Assembly: GCF_002127325.2 (NCBI RefSeq)
Contig: NC_035433.2
Coordinates: 141,638,760 to 141,702,759, forward strand
Source of the DNA: Helianthus annuus
Taxonomy: Eukaryota; Streptophyta; Magnoliopsida; Asterales; Asteraceae
Direction: 5' to 3'
DNA length: 64,000 nt
Numbering within the stretch: the stretch's first letter is position 1; every line of letters begins with the position of its first letter. The position numbers and the translations under genes are program-made. The notes beneath the pieces are model-generated. The model worked only from the letters and a program-made list of their open reading frames with translations. It had not been told where the DNA came from and did no database searches. Of the stretch, positions 10,974 to 24,800 are shown one piece after another.

Positions 10974-11346
10974 CAGGGCCGGCCCATAAGGCTTATCAAT
11001 CTAGGCTAAGGCCTAGGGCCACCAAAAACAAGGGCCTCCAATTTTATTTCCTTTCATATATTAGATTTGTTTTTGCCATTTAAACAACATTTCTAGGACC
11101 AAGATTTAGGATTTACACTAGGAGTCTGCATTATCCACGCACACAACACATTTACCCTCGTTACTTACAGCGTCTTTTGAGTAACCAATGTGAAACTAAT
11201 TGCGGATTGAGCGGGCCAAGATTAGGGAAAAACATCGCTATGTTATTCAATGTCTCAAATCTCAATCTCAATTACTTTACACCAATTCAATAGGGCCCTG
11301 ACTTTGTAGTTCGCTTAGGGCCTCCAAAAACGTTGGAACGGCCCTG
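10974..11346. mobile_element. hAT-type MITE with 8-bp target duplication
   Basis: The 373-bp insert starts CAGGGCCGGCCC and ends GGAACGGCCCTG, typical hAT terminal repeats. It is flanked by GTGCTATA (10966-10973) and GTGCCATA (11347-11354), seven of eight bases equal. No transposase is encoded, so it is non-autonomous. Confidence 0.85.
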
Positions 11347-12190
11347 GTGCCATAAAACCGTACTCTGGTTTAGTTTGATTTTATTTTATTTTCAGCCATG
11401 ACGGACTAAACCCATCTGAGTAAAAACGCTCGTTCTTAAAAATATGAACCCAATACAAACCTGACTCAAAACTTTATTCTAGTAAGGGTAAATCATTTTT
11501 CGTCCTTTATGTTTGTATCAAATTGCAATGGATGCCCTTTAACTTCAATAGTTACAGTGACAATCATTTATTTCTAAAACTCATTACACTCTACGTCCTT
11601 TTCATTAACCCATGTCAATTTTTTCAGCTAAATTCAGTCATGTGCATTCCACATGAGGGTAAATACGTCTTTTTACTCTCTTAGGGGCTTTTTGTGTAAT
11701 TAACTTTTATTCTTTTGAACCTAATTAAAATAAATGATTCACTATCTCTTCTCATCTCTCTCTCACACACAATTGTCTGAAGAAAAAAAAAAAAAAACCC
11801 ACATTTTTAGAGCATTTTAAATATACAAACTTCATAAGCTCATTCAACCCAAACAGAATCAATTTCTTAACTGAATTCCAATTAATTTAAACCTATATAA
11901 ACACTAATTACCAGATTTCAAAATTAAAACCAATCCTGAAATCCACTAAGCTACACAAAAATGCTATAACCATCAACGAATCAAACAAATATGATGCAGT
12001 TTCGTGTGCACTCAAATGGTTCAAGAACAATTGACTAATCAAAGACTGATAACCCGAACCAAAGTTTCCAAGAACAAAGTTCTTTTTATAAAATTCAATC
12101 AAAAACTAACTAAACAATAACCCTAGACATCTCATTTATATGATAAGAATCATAATCCAAAAGGTAACTAAACAACAAAATATTAGGAAA

Positions 12191-13597
12191 CTAAAATTTG
12201 AAATAAATATAAAATAATATTCGTATATATCCTGCATCATACTCCCCGTCTTCGAAAAAAAACTCGTCCTCGAGTTTTGTCTTCGGATCAAAGCCACCTG
12301 GATCAAAAGGAAAATCAAACCGTATCCCATTTATTGTTAACATTATGAGCCACATATACATCCTAACTTCACGAGTCATCTGGCCTAATTCGAAACTTGT
12401 ATCACCGGGATCATCATGTTTATCATCCTTCATTGGATTGGGCCCAAATCGTATACGTGGGGCTTTGCCGAAACCCGAAGTAGAGAGTCCAAGTAAAACC
12501 GAACCCTTACCCCCCATAGCTTGGTTGGGTCCCCACACTTCTATCTTTTTTTTAATATTTAAATGTGAATTTACATGCGAGCCTACATCCACCACCGCCT
12601 CACTAATATTAGTATGTAGCCCACGTGTATGCATAACATCCATGCACTCACAAAATTTGAAATATGCCACCTATTCATGTGGTAACTCAATTTTTTTATC
12701 ATCTAGAACCTTTTCAATATATGAATACAAATCTTCACCAAATTGGTTACCGACAATATCTTCGGATTCGGAAAATTCAACCTCTTCTTTGGCAATCAAA
12801 TTATTAACTATATTTGGAATTTTAGAAGAGATATTCAAAAGATTTGTAATATCCATCTTCTGCGGAACCACCGAACCAACTTCTTTAGCAATCAAGATGT
12901 TTGAATTACTCACCAAAGATGATGAATCTTTGGATCGGCCACCCTCTAACAAAATAGCCCGACAATTTAATCAAACGCACACTTCCTGACGAGTCCTGAG
13001 CCGGACCACAACGTGCAGCCACCCCATCACCACTGTGGATGGTTTTTTTACCCATGTTTCTTACCACACCATCACCCACATCCACTCCAGTCTTCAACCC
13101 GTCATTCCTTTCTGCCTCTCCGTCACCACTTTCGTCATCTTCTGATCCGTTCAAGGCGTTTGTGACCCATAAATAATCTTCCCGGCTCACCTCTTCGTCC
13201 TCGTAATTATCAAAACAACGAGGTGAGTGATAGATAAAGTCGCCATGGGTAGGATGCTCCTCATCCCCAGTTAACTCATCCCAGACGGGTTTTTCCGGTT
13301 CCGTTTCCTTCCACAACGATGAGTCCTCAAGATCTCGGATCCTTTGCTTGAGTTGCTGTATCTTGTGTCGTAACTCGAGGTCGCGGACTCGTTGTCGGAG
13401 TCTCTTGATCTTAAGAATATCTCCTGGATCACGGTTTCCGTTCTCGTTGCCTCGGCCGGCGGATCTACAGTCACGGTTTAATCGATCTCCACGAACACGT
13501 GAATCACCAATGTTCTTGTCGATGCATCGGTCGGCGACTCTTCAAAAAAGAAAACACTCGCCTTCACATAGAGCCATTTGAAAACCAAAGCTCTGAT
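12191..13597 (-). pseudogene. Decayed LTR-retroelement-like coding segment inside the MULE
   Basis: On the minus strand a perfect initiator-tRNA-Met primer site, TGGTATCAGAGC (complement of 13586-13597), precedes broken frames. The first part is charged and coiled-coil-like (LRQRVRDLELRHKIQQLKQR, with KETEPEKPVWDELTGDEE after it). Later frames are acidic, and the last ends with DPKTKLEDEFFFEDGEYDAG near 12240. This resembles the N-terminal gag and the polyprotein tail of plant Ty3/gypsy elements with the centre deleted. A 25-bp segment TGCAGTTTCGTGTGCA occurs beyond both ends (about 11996 and 13608), which might be an LTR remnant. The assignment is weak because no protease, RT or integrase is present. 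Confidence 0.4.
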
Positions 13598-13779
13598 ACC
13601 ACCTAATGCAGTTTCGTGTGCAATCAAATGGCCTGAACACATAAATCGTCATCTTTTTCCCCTTTCGACTGAAATAATGACCTGAACAAATCTAGCAGCC
13701 ATCGCTTATGAACAAACCTGGAATGGTTTTTGTACGACTGGCGGTTCACCACGGGTTCCTGAAACCACCCAGCAGCCAT

Positions 13780-13900
13780 CGCTTTTAATCTGGAACAAAT
13801 CCGGCAGCCATCACTTTTAATTTGGAACAAATCCGGCAGGCATCGCTTTTAATCTGGAACAAATCCAGCAGCCATCGCTTTTAATCTAGAACAAATCTCG
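13780..13900. repeat. 33-bp minisatellite
   Basis: About four copies of CATCGCTTTTAATCTGGAAC followed by AAATCCGGCAGC, with small changes, run in tandem inside the MULE. Confidence 0.75.
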
Positions 13901-14290
13901 GTGGTGACTGAGGCTTGCGCGGCGGTGGTGGATGTGTGGTGGAGGTCGAACAAAACGGAGGTGAACAAGGAGAGGAGGGATAGAGAGAGAGAGGGAGAGT
14001 GGTAGTGGGTGGTTAATGGTGACGTTGGTGGGTGTTAGAGAGAGAAAGAGGGAGGTGACCGAGAACTGAAGAGAGGGATGGGTGAAGGTCTTTCAAAATT
14101 ATCCTTTTTGTTTTATTAAATTAGAATAGGAATAGACTAATATTCTCATCTACAATACACATGTCACATTTAATTTAAAATTTTAACCTGGTTAGTGTTA
14201 AAAGACCTAAGGTGTAATGAGTTTTAAAAAAAAATATGACTGTAATTACTGAAGTTAAAGAACAAAAAGTGTAATTTACCCTTCTAGTAA

Positions 14291-14540
14291 TAGTAATTAG
14301 TGATACAAACCTGACCTGTCACTAAAACAAAGTCGTAACGAAAAGGAACACAAGAACGGAGATATAACAGGCATTTTTAACACCAACCATTTCCACTTCC
14401 ATTCATCATAACCAGCCAATTTCCAAAATATGAACAGAACATAACTGAAATTTTCCAAAAGCTACTAATGTTTTATAGTCTGCCAAAATAATAATTACCA
14501 AACTGCTCGACAAAAAAACACCCGACTTCATCAGAGCCTG
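14291..14540. other. Downstream region of the PHD/GNAT gene
   Basis: Short AT-rich spacer between the MULE target duplication and the stop codon of the PHD gene. It presumably includes the 3' UTR. I could not fix a polyadenylation signal. Confidence 0.35.
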
Positions 14541-15780
14541 CTATTCCACCACCGTGCCATGATCACCTGCTGCATCTACAACATCATTTTGAGCTTGAGG
14601 AATTTCCTTTTGTAGCATTGATGTTCCTTTAAATGTCATCATAGCCGAACATGTTTGCCTCAGCTCCCTTAGCTGAAACCCAAACAAACCACATATTAGC
14701 CAGTTGAAGAAGGTTTATAAACAGAACCACAACAACTGTACTGATAACCAATCAGAAGACATTCATTGATTATTGAAAAGCTTGAAATGAGTCAAGCCTT
14801 ATCGAGCCCGAGCCGAGCTTGAGCTTAAAATAAAGCTCGTTTAGTTATCAAGCCTAAGCCTCGCATGTGAAGCTCGTCAGGCACGTCGAGCCTTAGTGTA
14901 ATATTAGTTTTTGTTGATATTTAATAACATCTACGCCTTAATTAAAGTTGTCTAGTAAACAAGTCGAGCCGAGCTTTTTTAAACTTGTTTACGAGCTGAG
15001 CTCAAGCCTAAGAATAAGCTTGTTTAGTAAACGAGCCGAGCCCGAGTTTCATTTACGGAGCTCGCAAACCTAAACGAGTCAACGAGCCGAGCCCGAGCTT
15101 TCATTTATCGAGCTCGCAAACCTAAACGAGTCAACGAGCCGAACCCGAGCCGAGCTTAAGCTTGAGAAACTACCAACGAGCCTAGCTCAAGCTCGAGCCT
15201 GATCGAGATCAGGCTCAGCTCGTTTGGACCCCTAGACATAATCATGATGTTTTTAAGAGTCATGTCGGAATCTTAGATTTAAAAAAAAAAAAAAACACAA
15301 ATACATGAATGTTCAAGATTGATTTCCGCAGTTCAACCATTATTAATGATTGTGAGATGAACTCTTATGTGCAACAAAAGGTGAACAGGTCTGGTCAAGA
15401 TGAGTTGACACACAAACACCTTTTTAAACTTTTATGAATCACAGAAGCTATGTTATTACAATAAAAATGTATTTACGTTTATTTAACTTAATACATTTTA
15501 GGCGACTTTCAGCCCATTTTCAATGTAGGTAACTTTACCCATTTAAACTGTGATATTAAGTACAGCTTTACCTGATCTGCATCTAGTGTTTCAAAACCGA
15601 ACTTTTTGGTCCATATGGATTTAGCTTCCTCAGCAGCTGGAAGCACAATCTTTCTAATTCTCAACGAAGAAAGTAGTCTCTCAATGCAGGTAAACAGTAG
15701 CTGAAAGTAGCCCTGCCAATGTACAATAAATTCATAAAAAAATTACAGAAATAAAATAATAATAATAATAATGAAAACAA

Positions 15781-15833
<53 letters not shown>

Positions 15834-18800
15834 GGATAGTGTAAAAAGTGCTCAAAGTATGAGAAGTGTATTATAACACTATATATAATATTATATAACA
15901 CCATATAAACACCGTATAACAATATGTAACACCATATAATACCATATAACACTATGTAACACTATATATCATTATATAACAAATATAACACTATACATCT
16001 ATCATAGACATGCTATCAGACAACCTATAGTGTTACATAGTGTTATATACTTATATGGTATTATTATTATATGGTGTTACATATTGTTATACGGTGTTTA
16101 TATGGTGTTATATAGTATTATATATAGTGTTATAATACACTTCTCACACTTTGAGCACTTTGAGCACTTTTTACAGGATCCTCTACCTAATAATAGTTAT
16201 TATTATTATTCAAAAGGAACTTTTTTGTGATACGCTATGCAGTTAATGCGGTAAAAAAAACGGATATCGGTCAAGGACCAATATTTGAGATATAGGTTAT
16301 CACGGTGGAATATCGGTAATTTTAATCATGCAGAATTTATATGTACCAATTTAACACTAACAAATCCTCTCCTACCATTAACAAATTAACGTTTTTGAAA
16401 CTTGCAAAACACTAACAATTGTAGCAAGTAGGAACTGATTAAGACTTAAAACACTAACAAATAACAATTAAGACTTAAAACACTAATAGCAGCAATAAGA
16501 AGAAAGACAAATGGTAGAGCTAAAAGAAAGACACTGATATCGGGAAAATCGGTGATATATTGGTCAGTATTGCCGATACTATCAGTACCGATATATTACA
16601 TGGGGTCCGATAACCGATATATCGGCGGATACATCACCGATATTAACTGGATAGGTGATAAGTGATAACAAGTAGTATCCTCACCTTCCCCTGGTTGCCT
16701 TTACTAGTAGCAACGATCGGGAGTTCAGCTATATCCTCTCCAAACACACGAAGAGTTCCAGCTGACACCACATTTGAGCTATACACATCACAATAACAGT
16801 CAACAATTAACAAGTGTCATTTATATATGCATAACAAAATTAAATGTATACAAAAACAAAAGGAAAATGAGTAAATGACAAGAACGTCCTTACTCTATTG
16901 TCAATATTGCAATGAGCATTCCAGCAAAGTCTTGGCTCCAAATTTTTCTTCTGTTGAAATAAAAATGTTCTGGACAATTAGAATACAAAAAAGTAAACTA
17001 TTGAATATTTAATTTAATCCGTTTTTATGCTTACCCGTACACCATTGACGGAATAAAATCACGCCCAGTTGTTGCGTCAATAATAGGGTCAAAGCCTTCC
17101 TGTTATCACAAAAAGGAAATGACATAAAACGATGGTCAACCGTCAATACTTAAAAAGGTCAAATCACTCTGGAATCAAAGCAGTACTCACATGAAAAATA
17201 TCGACGGTTTGTGCCAGATATTTTCTAATCTCACGAGTAGCATTTTTGCCACTGAGAACCACAAACTTCATTTCGGAACTAGAATCGGTTTCTGAGTTAG
17301 TGTTGTCATTATTCTTTTGTTTCTCCCTCAATAAAGTCAACAAGTCATCAGAAAGTGTTTCGGGTTCACGGGTTATCAAATGTTGCAATGCGGAATTAAT
17401 CCTCTCGCAATCCTTGCAGCAGAACCACTTCCCTTTCGGCAATGCCTATAAGTTGTGTATGATAATATTAGTATATTACTATCAATTGAGAAAAAGAAAA
17501 GGAACATAGCATATATGTTATACGTATATGCATACCTTTAAATCAGCCATATTATGTTCTCTCAAACAGCCAATATGATATTCCTTTTCACATTGATCAC
17601 AAACTATAACTGTCCGCTCATTGAAGACAGTTTTGCTAAAATCATGGCATCTGCATACATATTTACATCAAAAATTTCTGAGATATGTACATCCATCATA
17701 AATTATACATGGTAGAAATGACCATTTAATTTTTTTTAAAAAGGTTTTATCCCTAACGGAAAAATGGGTAAAATTTAAAAAAAAAAAAAAACGTAGCTTA
17801 ATCATACTTACTCCTTGCTACTACAAAATATCGATAAAAACTGTCCATGAGGTCGATCCAACCCACCTTGCTCGAATGTATATCGACCCAGGTTAACCCA
17901 TTTCAACCATAACATGTTTTGACCCGTTAGATCATTCACATTGGACCTCTATTTTAATACATTCTTTAAAATTTAGAGGAAGAAATTGAGGAACAAAAAA
18001 AACACCACTACATTGGAATCTTGATAATAGAGAAAATTTTATAGATACTACACCTCTATATTTAAAGGCTTCTATCCAACCCTCTATATTTTTATTGCGA
18101 GTGTGTAGGAAAGAGAAAAAAAAGTGTTTGTGAGTAAAATAGAGATATAGATACAGAGTTGGATGTGGGAGGTTTTTAAAAACAAACATAACTTAGAGAA
18201 AAAATGTGTTTTGTATTTAAATTATATAAAAATGGAGAAGGCGGCTCCAATGTGAATAGGGGTCTTCTTCTGGTTTTTCTTTCGGATTGCGGGTTTTTCG
18301 GGGTCGGCTTGTTCGGGTATTTGGCTGGTTGGATGGGTTTGGTTTAGTTCGGGTCGGTCGATTTTCGGGTTTAGATGTAAAATGAAAATAAATGTTTTTT
18401 TTCTACAAAATACTATCAAAATTCAGATTCCTACTAATAAAATTCATCAAAATTCAAACGTCATTTGATAATATGATATTATAATGTTCAAAAGTCTCAA
18501 AACTTAATGTTCCAAATACTACAGACTTCAAAGTTCAAACCAAAACATATTTATAAAAAAGGACAATAAATGTCAGGGTTTTTTCGGGTTTCGTGTTTTG
18601 GCTAATTCGGGTTCGGGTGGCTTTGAATTCGGGTCGGGTTTCGAGGTTTCAGATAAAAATGAACAGCCCTAAATGTGAATGCTCTTACATAACCTGCCCA
18701 ATTTCATAATGTAAAGAGAGTTACCTGCATAAAACACATGCAACAAGATCACTGTTTTCCGGGTGTTTCACTATACGAATACAACGGGTCATAATCTGCT

Positions 18801-21800
18801 CAATAGGATCAATCCCCATCACCCTTCCAGCTACCAAAGCGTTTTGATTTTCTCCATCAACTTTCATTGAATTCTGACAATATCTGCAGTACCATTTGCC
18901 ATGCGGGATGCTCGATTCACCTGCACATTCTGTGTAAACCAACAGAAATTCATGTTAGACCACAGTTGTTAAATGTTAAGTCCACCAACATTTATGAAAA
19001 CACTCAGGTTTACAAGATTTTAAATATTAGTTTTTTTACCCGTCGCGCGTCGCGGCAGCGTAAATCATTACAGATCTACAATCAACCCGACTCGTTTCCG
19101 AACTAAATTTATGTTGAAACGTAGAGTAATCCGAATTCATAACGTTGAATGAAAATGCATTATATTTGACCCGACTTGTTTCCAAACAAAACATACATTG
19201 AAGCGTAGACAAACTCAAAACGTACATAAAATAAACACGTGCATTGGCGTCGTACGCGACATGATAAAAGTATAGACTACAATCAACCCAACTCGTTTCC
19301 GAACTAAGATTACGTCGAAACGTCTAGTAACTCAAATTTATACTGTCGGATGAAAACGCGTTATATTCATCCGATTTGTTTCCAAACAAAATTTACGTCA
19401 AAACGTAGTCCAACTCAACGTACATAAAAATAAACATTATATAATTTACCCGACTTGTTTCCAAACAAAAATTATGTTAAAGCGTAGATGAACTCGTATT
19501 TATACCGACACGTACAAAAAAATATAACGTAAGAAATTAGTTTTAGCATAAACTCGAAATTTTAGAAACTTGAAGGGGTCAAAGTGACATTTACAAAATT
19601 AAAGGGGTTAACTTCGACATTGTCACAATGTTCAAGGGTGAAAATTGACCTTGATGGAAGGACCTAGGGCACCCATCACAAAGCAAGAGATCTCCACCGT
19701 CCCAACAAACTCTACACAAATCATCATTGTATTTTACGGAGCATCTTCCTTTTTCGTTCATCTTCATAGAAACTGCGTATTCATGGAGTGACACTCCGTT
19801 TGAGATGTAAATGTTTTCATATCTGTCATGATTTCGAAATTTAAAAAGAATACATCAAAATAAAACAATTGCAAATAAAGAAACGAAAACCATGAACTGA
19901 TAAACTCACGGTTTCTTGTGAGAAGCCCGACCCGCATGAGCTTCAAACAGTGAGGCACTGATCTCGGTTTTGCAGCAGGAACAGAATATTCCTTTGTTCC
20001 ACTTATAACCATCCAGAAGTTTCTGTTGATAAAAGAAGTTCAAGATTTTTAAGAGAGTTAGACCATAGTCACCTAAGTATCGGTTCGCTCCGGTTCGGGT
20101 TCGCGATTCGCTAGAGGGAACGAATTCGGTACGGAGGGGGGTAGGTTCATTTTGGTACGATCCGGTACAGTGTACCATTATGTCCGGTTCGGTATACACA
20201 AATTAATACAGATATTACTAAGTTCATAAATCCAATTCCAAATAACCAAAATCCAATATTCATATTACCAAATAGAAAACATAAACATATTATGTATATA
20301 CATATTCATAATACCAAATATAAACATAAACATTGCTGTGTGAATTGTTTTTAAAAACTGGAAGCATTATGGAAACGAATCGATGCTGGTTTCCTGATTA
20401 AACGCATTCTGTGTTTTCCCGCTTGACATATTTCCACCAAAAACAAACCCTAAGTTCATGAACCCTTATACGTATTCCACAATCAAAGTACATATTAAAA
20501 ACGAACCCTCAATCGAACCCCAAAACGATTTGAACAAACGAATTGCTTGATCAGATCGCCGATTTAAAATCCTGAATTCGTGAACTGGAAACGAATTGGT
20601 ACGTATACGTATTCCGTATAGTACAAGACGTACCAATTCGAAAAAACGCAAGATTCCCAGCGAATTTAGTAACCTATTAATTAGACTTATTAACATAAAA
20701 ATAGTAAAGTATTTCACCTTTCCTTGAGCAACGTATGTTAGTTCGGTTCCATCTGGCAATCCACCTTTCTGAAAAACCGACCAATGCAACTGCTGATTCC
20801 TGGGAAAACCACCATATGCCCCGGTAAAAGTTAGTTTCCTGCATACTTAAGGGACAACTTTATTATACATTTATACTAAGATACCAACTTTATTGTTAGC
20901 TTTGTTCGACTGCTTTGTTGTGGTGATGCACATTTAATGGCACTCTTGATGGGTCTTGGTACAGAAGCTGACCTCGTTGACCTGAACCGTCAAAAAGTTA
21001 TAGTATTTCTAGAGAAAGTTGCAACATTTATGATCTTTTTGTGCTCTACCTTTCATGTTTCTTTGATTTTGTTTTATTTTGTGACAATATAGAATTTCCA
21101 GCACTTTTGTTGGACTTCATGGCCGATTTTGATGACCTGCAAGGCGTCATGGCCGACTTTGATGACCTACAAAATCACATAATGAATCTCTAAATAAACG
21201 AATGGACAATAAATGTCATCTATAACAAAAAATGAAAGAAAACAGAAAACTAGCTGAATGTAAAAATATATATGTACACACACACATACTTACTTTCTTT
21301 TTCTCCCTCGCTTAGTCTTTCTATCTGGAGATATTAACAAACTGTTACTTTCAGAGGCCTTTGGCTCTGGACTTGATGTCCTAAGAATATAAAGAATTAA
21401 TCAATAAAGGGTAAAAATAGACAATTATATTTTAATACACTTTAAAAAGAAAATAAAACTGTGCCCATATCCATTAATATTGTGTTACCGTCTTGGTTTT
21501 AAACTGTGCACATTATGCGTGATGCGCCCAATGCGCTGATGAGAACGCATGACGTGTTTACGTGATGCAAAATTATTGTGCCAGTTAATATCTTAGTATG
21601 CTTGAAATGGGTTGGGTTTTTTTGATAATTTATATCTTTGTATGCTTGATTTGGACCATTATGGTTCCTAAGCACAGTGGTTCTAGAAACATTTTAGTAT
21701 GCTTGATTTGAACCAAAAAGAACAACTCTTATCTTCTTATTATGTCAATTGTTTTAGTTTAAGTATGTAGTTTATAAGCTGTTATGTATAAATAAATGTT

Positions 21801-24800
21801 TAGTATATTTTTATAAAGAGCGCATCGCATGCGTCATGCACTAGCATCACGCAATTTAAAACCAAGATCTACATACAATCACACACTACTATTTTATTTA
21901 TATGTATGGATTTACACTACTTAACCATATCTCTCCCAAACCACAACTGATCATACACATAAAAAATTACACATGGATTTGGTACTTTGCATGGTCAATT
22001 AGGGAGGAGGGGGTGGTCACTAGTGATAGATTTCTATCACTCCCAATATCCAATCAAATTATGCCATGTCATCACCCAATATTCTATCACTAGTGATAGA
22101 ATTGTAGTGGGGGTGGTATCACTAGCGATGGGATTCCAATGTACAAGTATTAATACACAATGTACAAGTCATACACATTCATTCATCAATATGTTCAACG
22201 CGTTATATAATCAACGAGTTATTCCTATCACTCGTGACCAACATGGAGGCGGCGGTGTTAGTGATACTATCACTCGTGATGGGGAGTCCATAACGGACCG
22301 CCCCCTCCCCCCTAGCAAGTATGGACTTATAGCACTTGCCTACATCAATCCTAAATCCACTTGCATTTAATGCACATAAGGGTCGCACAAATACCAATAT
22401 CGCACGAATGCATAAATAACCAGCACTATCACACACAATTAACCCCATTCTTATCCCATAACATGGTTAATTATACTTGAGAAACTCATTTTCAATTAAC
22501 TCATCTAAAATTATACCAAGGCTCAAAAACACTTACTTTCTTTTTCTCCCTCGCTTAGTCTTTTTATCTGAAGATATTAACAAACTGTTACTTTCAGAGG
22601 CCTTTGGCTCAGGATTTGGTGTCCTAAGAATATAAAGGATTAATCATTAAAGATTAAAGAGTAATAATATACAATTATATTTTACTTTAAAAAAACACGT
22701 AAAACTTGGTTCAAAACATGAAGCAAATGAAGGTAAGGCAAGATGAAACAGAAGTGTGTCATAACATCACACAAAAGTTTATACGCGTTTGATGCTACTT
22801 GTCTTACTTAAACTGTTCCCCGTATTACCATATACAGCTTTTCATGCCGAATTAGTTCTATTTTTCCAGGTTTGCAAAATAACATACTATACTACAGTGA
22901 TATTTCCTAATAAAAGGTAGAATATTTTGAAGAGTGAAACGACTAAGACGGTCATCTAGAAACTCAGCAAATACCACATATAACATACCTAAATGTTTTC
23001 TTACAAATCGTTGTTAACCAAGCAAGTATATATATACGTACCTAACTTCGCTACTAGTTGCGACCCTCGGTTCAGCATCCACTTCTTTATTAACCAAGCA
23101 AGAATCACAAATTAACAAATTTTCGGAAGAAGACGATACAAATGAGCCTGGAGAGCATGAGAAAGAATATCATGGTTAAAAAAATAGTAGCTAAAAAAAC
23201 AGAGCAAATTGTATTGGTTAGAGTATTGCTCACTGTTGCATTTTGTACATATAGAAGGTTCTTTTGCAGGCAGTGAGCTAATTACGGTTTGAAGAGCTAC
23301 TTCTAGGGGTTCTGAAGCCGATGCTTTACATATTTCAATCAACTCAAGGAGGTTTTTCCCATTTTCAAGATAGATATGTTTTATGGCATGTCTGTATGAT
23401 TTGCGTGCATGCATTTCAAACTGAGAGGGTGCAATAACCTACATTCATGATTCAACAAGTCAAAAAAAGTTTCAATCTTAAAACCCTGTTATATATGATG
23501 TGTTGGGTCATAACTTATTACTTACTTGCTTACTCTCACACGATTCGCAAGAACACAATACGCCCGCACCTTTGATTACACCTTGTAGATTTTTTCCCTG
23601 TAATAAAAACAAATCTCAGTACTAGCTTCCTAACGTTGTACTAAACTTTCCTGAAAAAATTATTCAACTTGAACACAGATTGAATTCCTCTTAAAGCATA
23701 AACAAAATATAATGTCCAAAATTAGAATCCAGCTTGCCCTAGAACTTATGACTTATTCAATAATGCAGTTGTTTTGAAATGATTGGTCAGTTTAAACAAA
23801 GTTTCCATCCCCTTGAACAATTCAATAACTATTACATTAGAGCACGTCAATGTTAACATAGCACATGCATGAAAAATACTTTCATAAAGAGTCATGAGTA
23901 ATGACCCTAAAAAGTTGTTCTATACATATTGAAAACCAAGATATCAAACCTATGAGATCATTTAACTGGCCAGAAAGAATCACTAAACACTGCAATCATC
24001 TAATTACCAAACTTTTCACCTTTCCTAAGCAACCACTTATCAAATCTGAATTAACAGAAACTTCTGGGTACCTTACTACCTTAATCCGCTCAGGATACAG
24101 ATTCATAAGCACAAAAACTAACCCTAGTTAACAAACAAAACTAGCACAACAAATAACCGAAACGACAAAAAAGTGAAAAACAAACTATAATCAGTAAGTA
24201 CACACAGCACACTACCTCGTTACCGAGCTTGTAGTAAACACGAAACCCCTCAAGCAACCCCGTCTCCAAAAGCTCCCTCATGTTAGTAGGCATTCTATCC
24301 AACCCAATCTTCTTAGACATCTTCAACTCCAACTTCTTCCGACTCGAAGTCCCCAACTCTACCACATTCTCATCCTTCTCCTTCAATTCCAACTTCTTCC
24401 GACTCGAAGTCACCAACTCTTCCACATTCTCATCCTTCTCCTTCAACTCCAACTTCTTCCGACTCGAAGTCACCAACTCTTCCACATTCTCATCCTTCTC
24501 CTTCAACGCGGACCGTGTGAATCGCCTCGGCGTATCACCCCTCACTTCCTTCTTACCTTTCTTCCTCTTCACATTAACCTTCTCCACCAATCCCTCACCT
24601 ACTTCCACCACCGATTCTTCTCCGCCTGTAACCGCGGTAACGACATCCTCGGCCGTTGACTTCTCTTCTCCATTGGCTACTTCATCCACTGCCACCGGTT
24701 CAGACTCTTCTTTACCCTCAGATTTCTCAATATTTACCAAATCGCCATCCGGAATATCAGTTTTAACCCGTTTATTCCGTCGATTCACATGAACTTCATC

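Larger units (their letters stand above)
11486..14281. mobile_element. Mutator-like element with long TIRs and 9-bp target duplication
   Basis: The ends GGGTAAATCATTTTTCGTCC and its counterpart ATTTACCC at 14274-14281 continue as imperfect inverted repeats for roughly 200 bp. Shared landmarks include TTTAACTTCA and AAACTCATTACAC. The target duplication TTCTAGTAA is perfect (11477-11485 and 14282-14290). No MULE transposase is recognisable. The interior holds decayed retroelement-like coding sequence and a 33-bp minisatellite, so it is a large non-autonomous MULE that either received an insertion or carries foreign sequence. Confidence 0.8.

Noticed and set aside
12345..12989. A 214-codon plus-strand open frame inside the MULE
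   Set aside because: It lies antisense to the gag-like frames and shows no motif; the opposite strand has the better coding features and the primer site.
11996..13632. A defined LTR pair around the gag-like segment
   Set aside because: Only about 25 bp (TGCAGTTTCGTGTGCA and following bases) match between 11996 and 13608; similarity then stops, so LTR borders cannot be claimed.
24280..24792. A 170-codon plus-strand frame
   Set aside because: Mirror of the minisatellite and charged region of PHD-gene exon 1.
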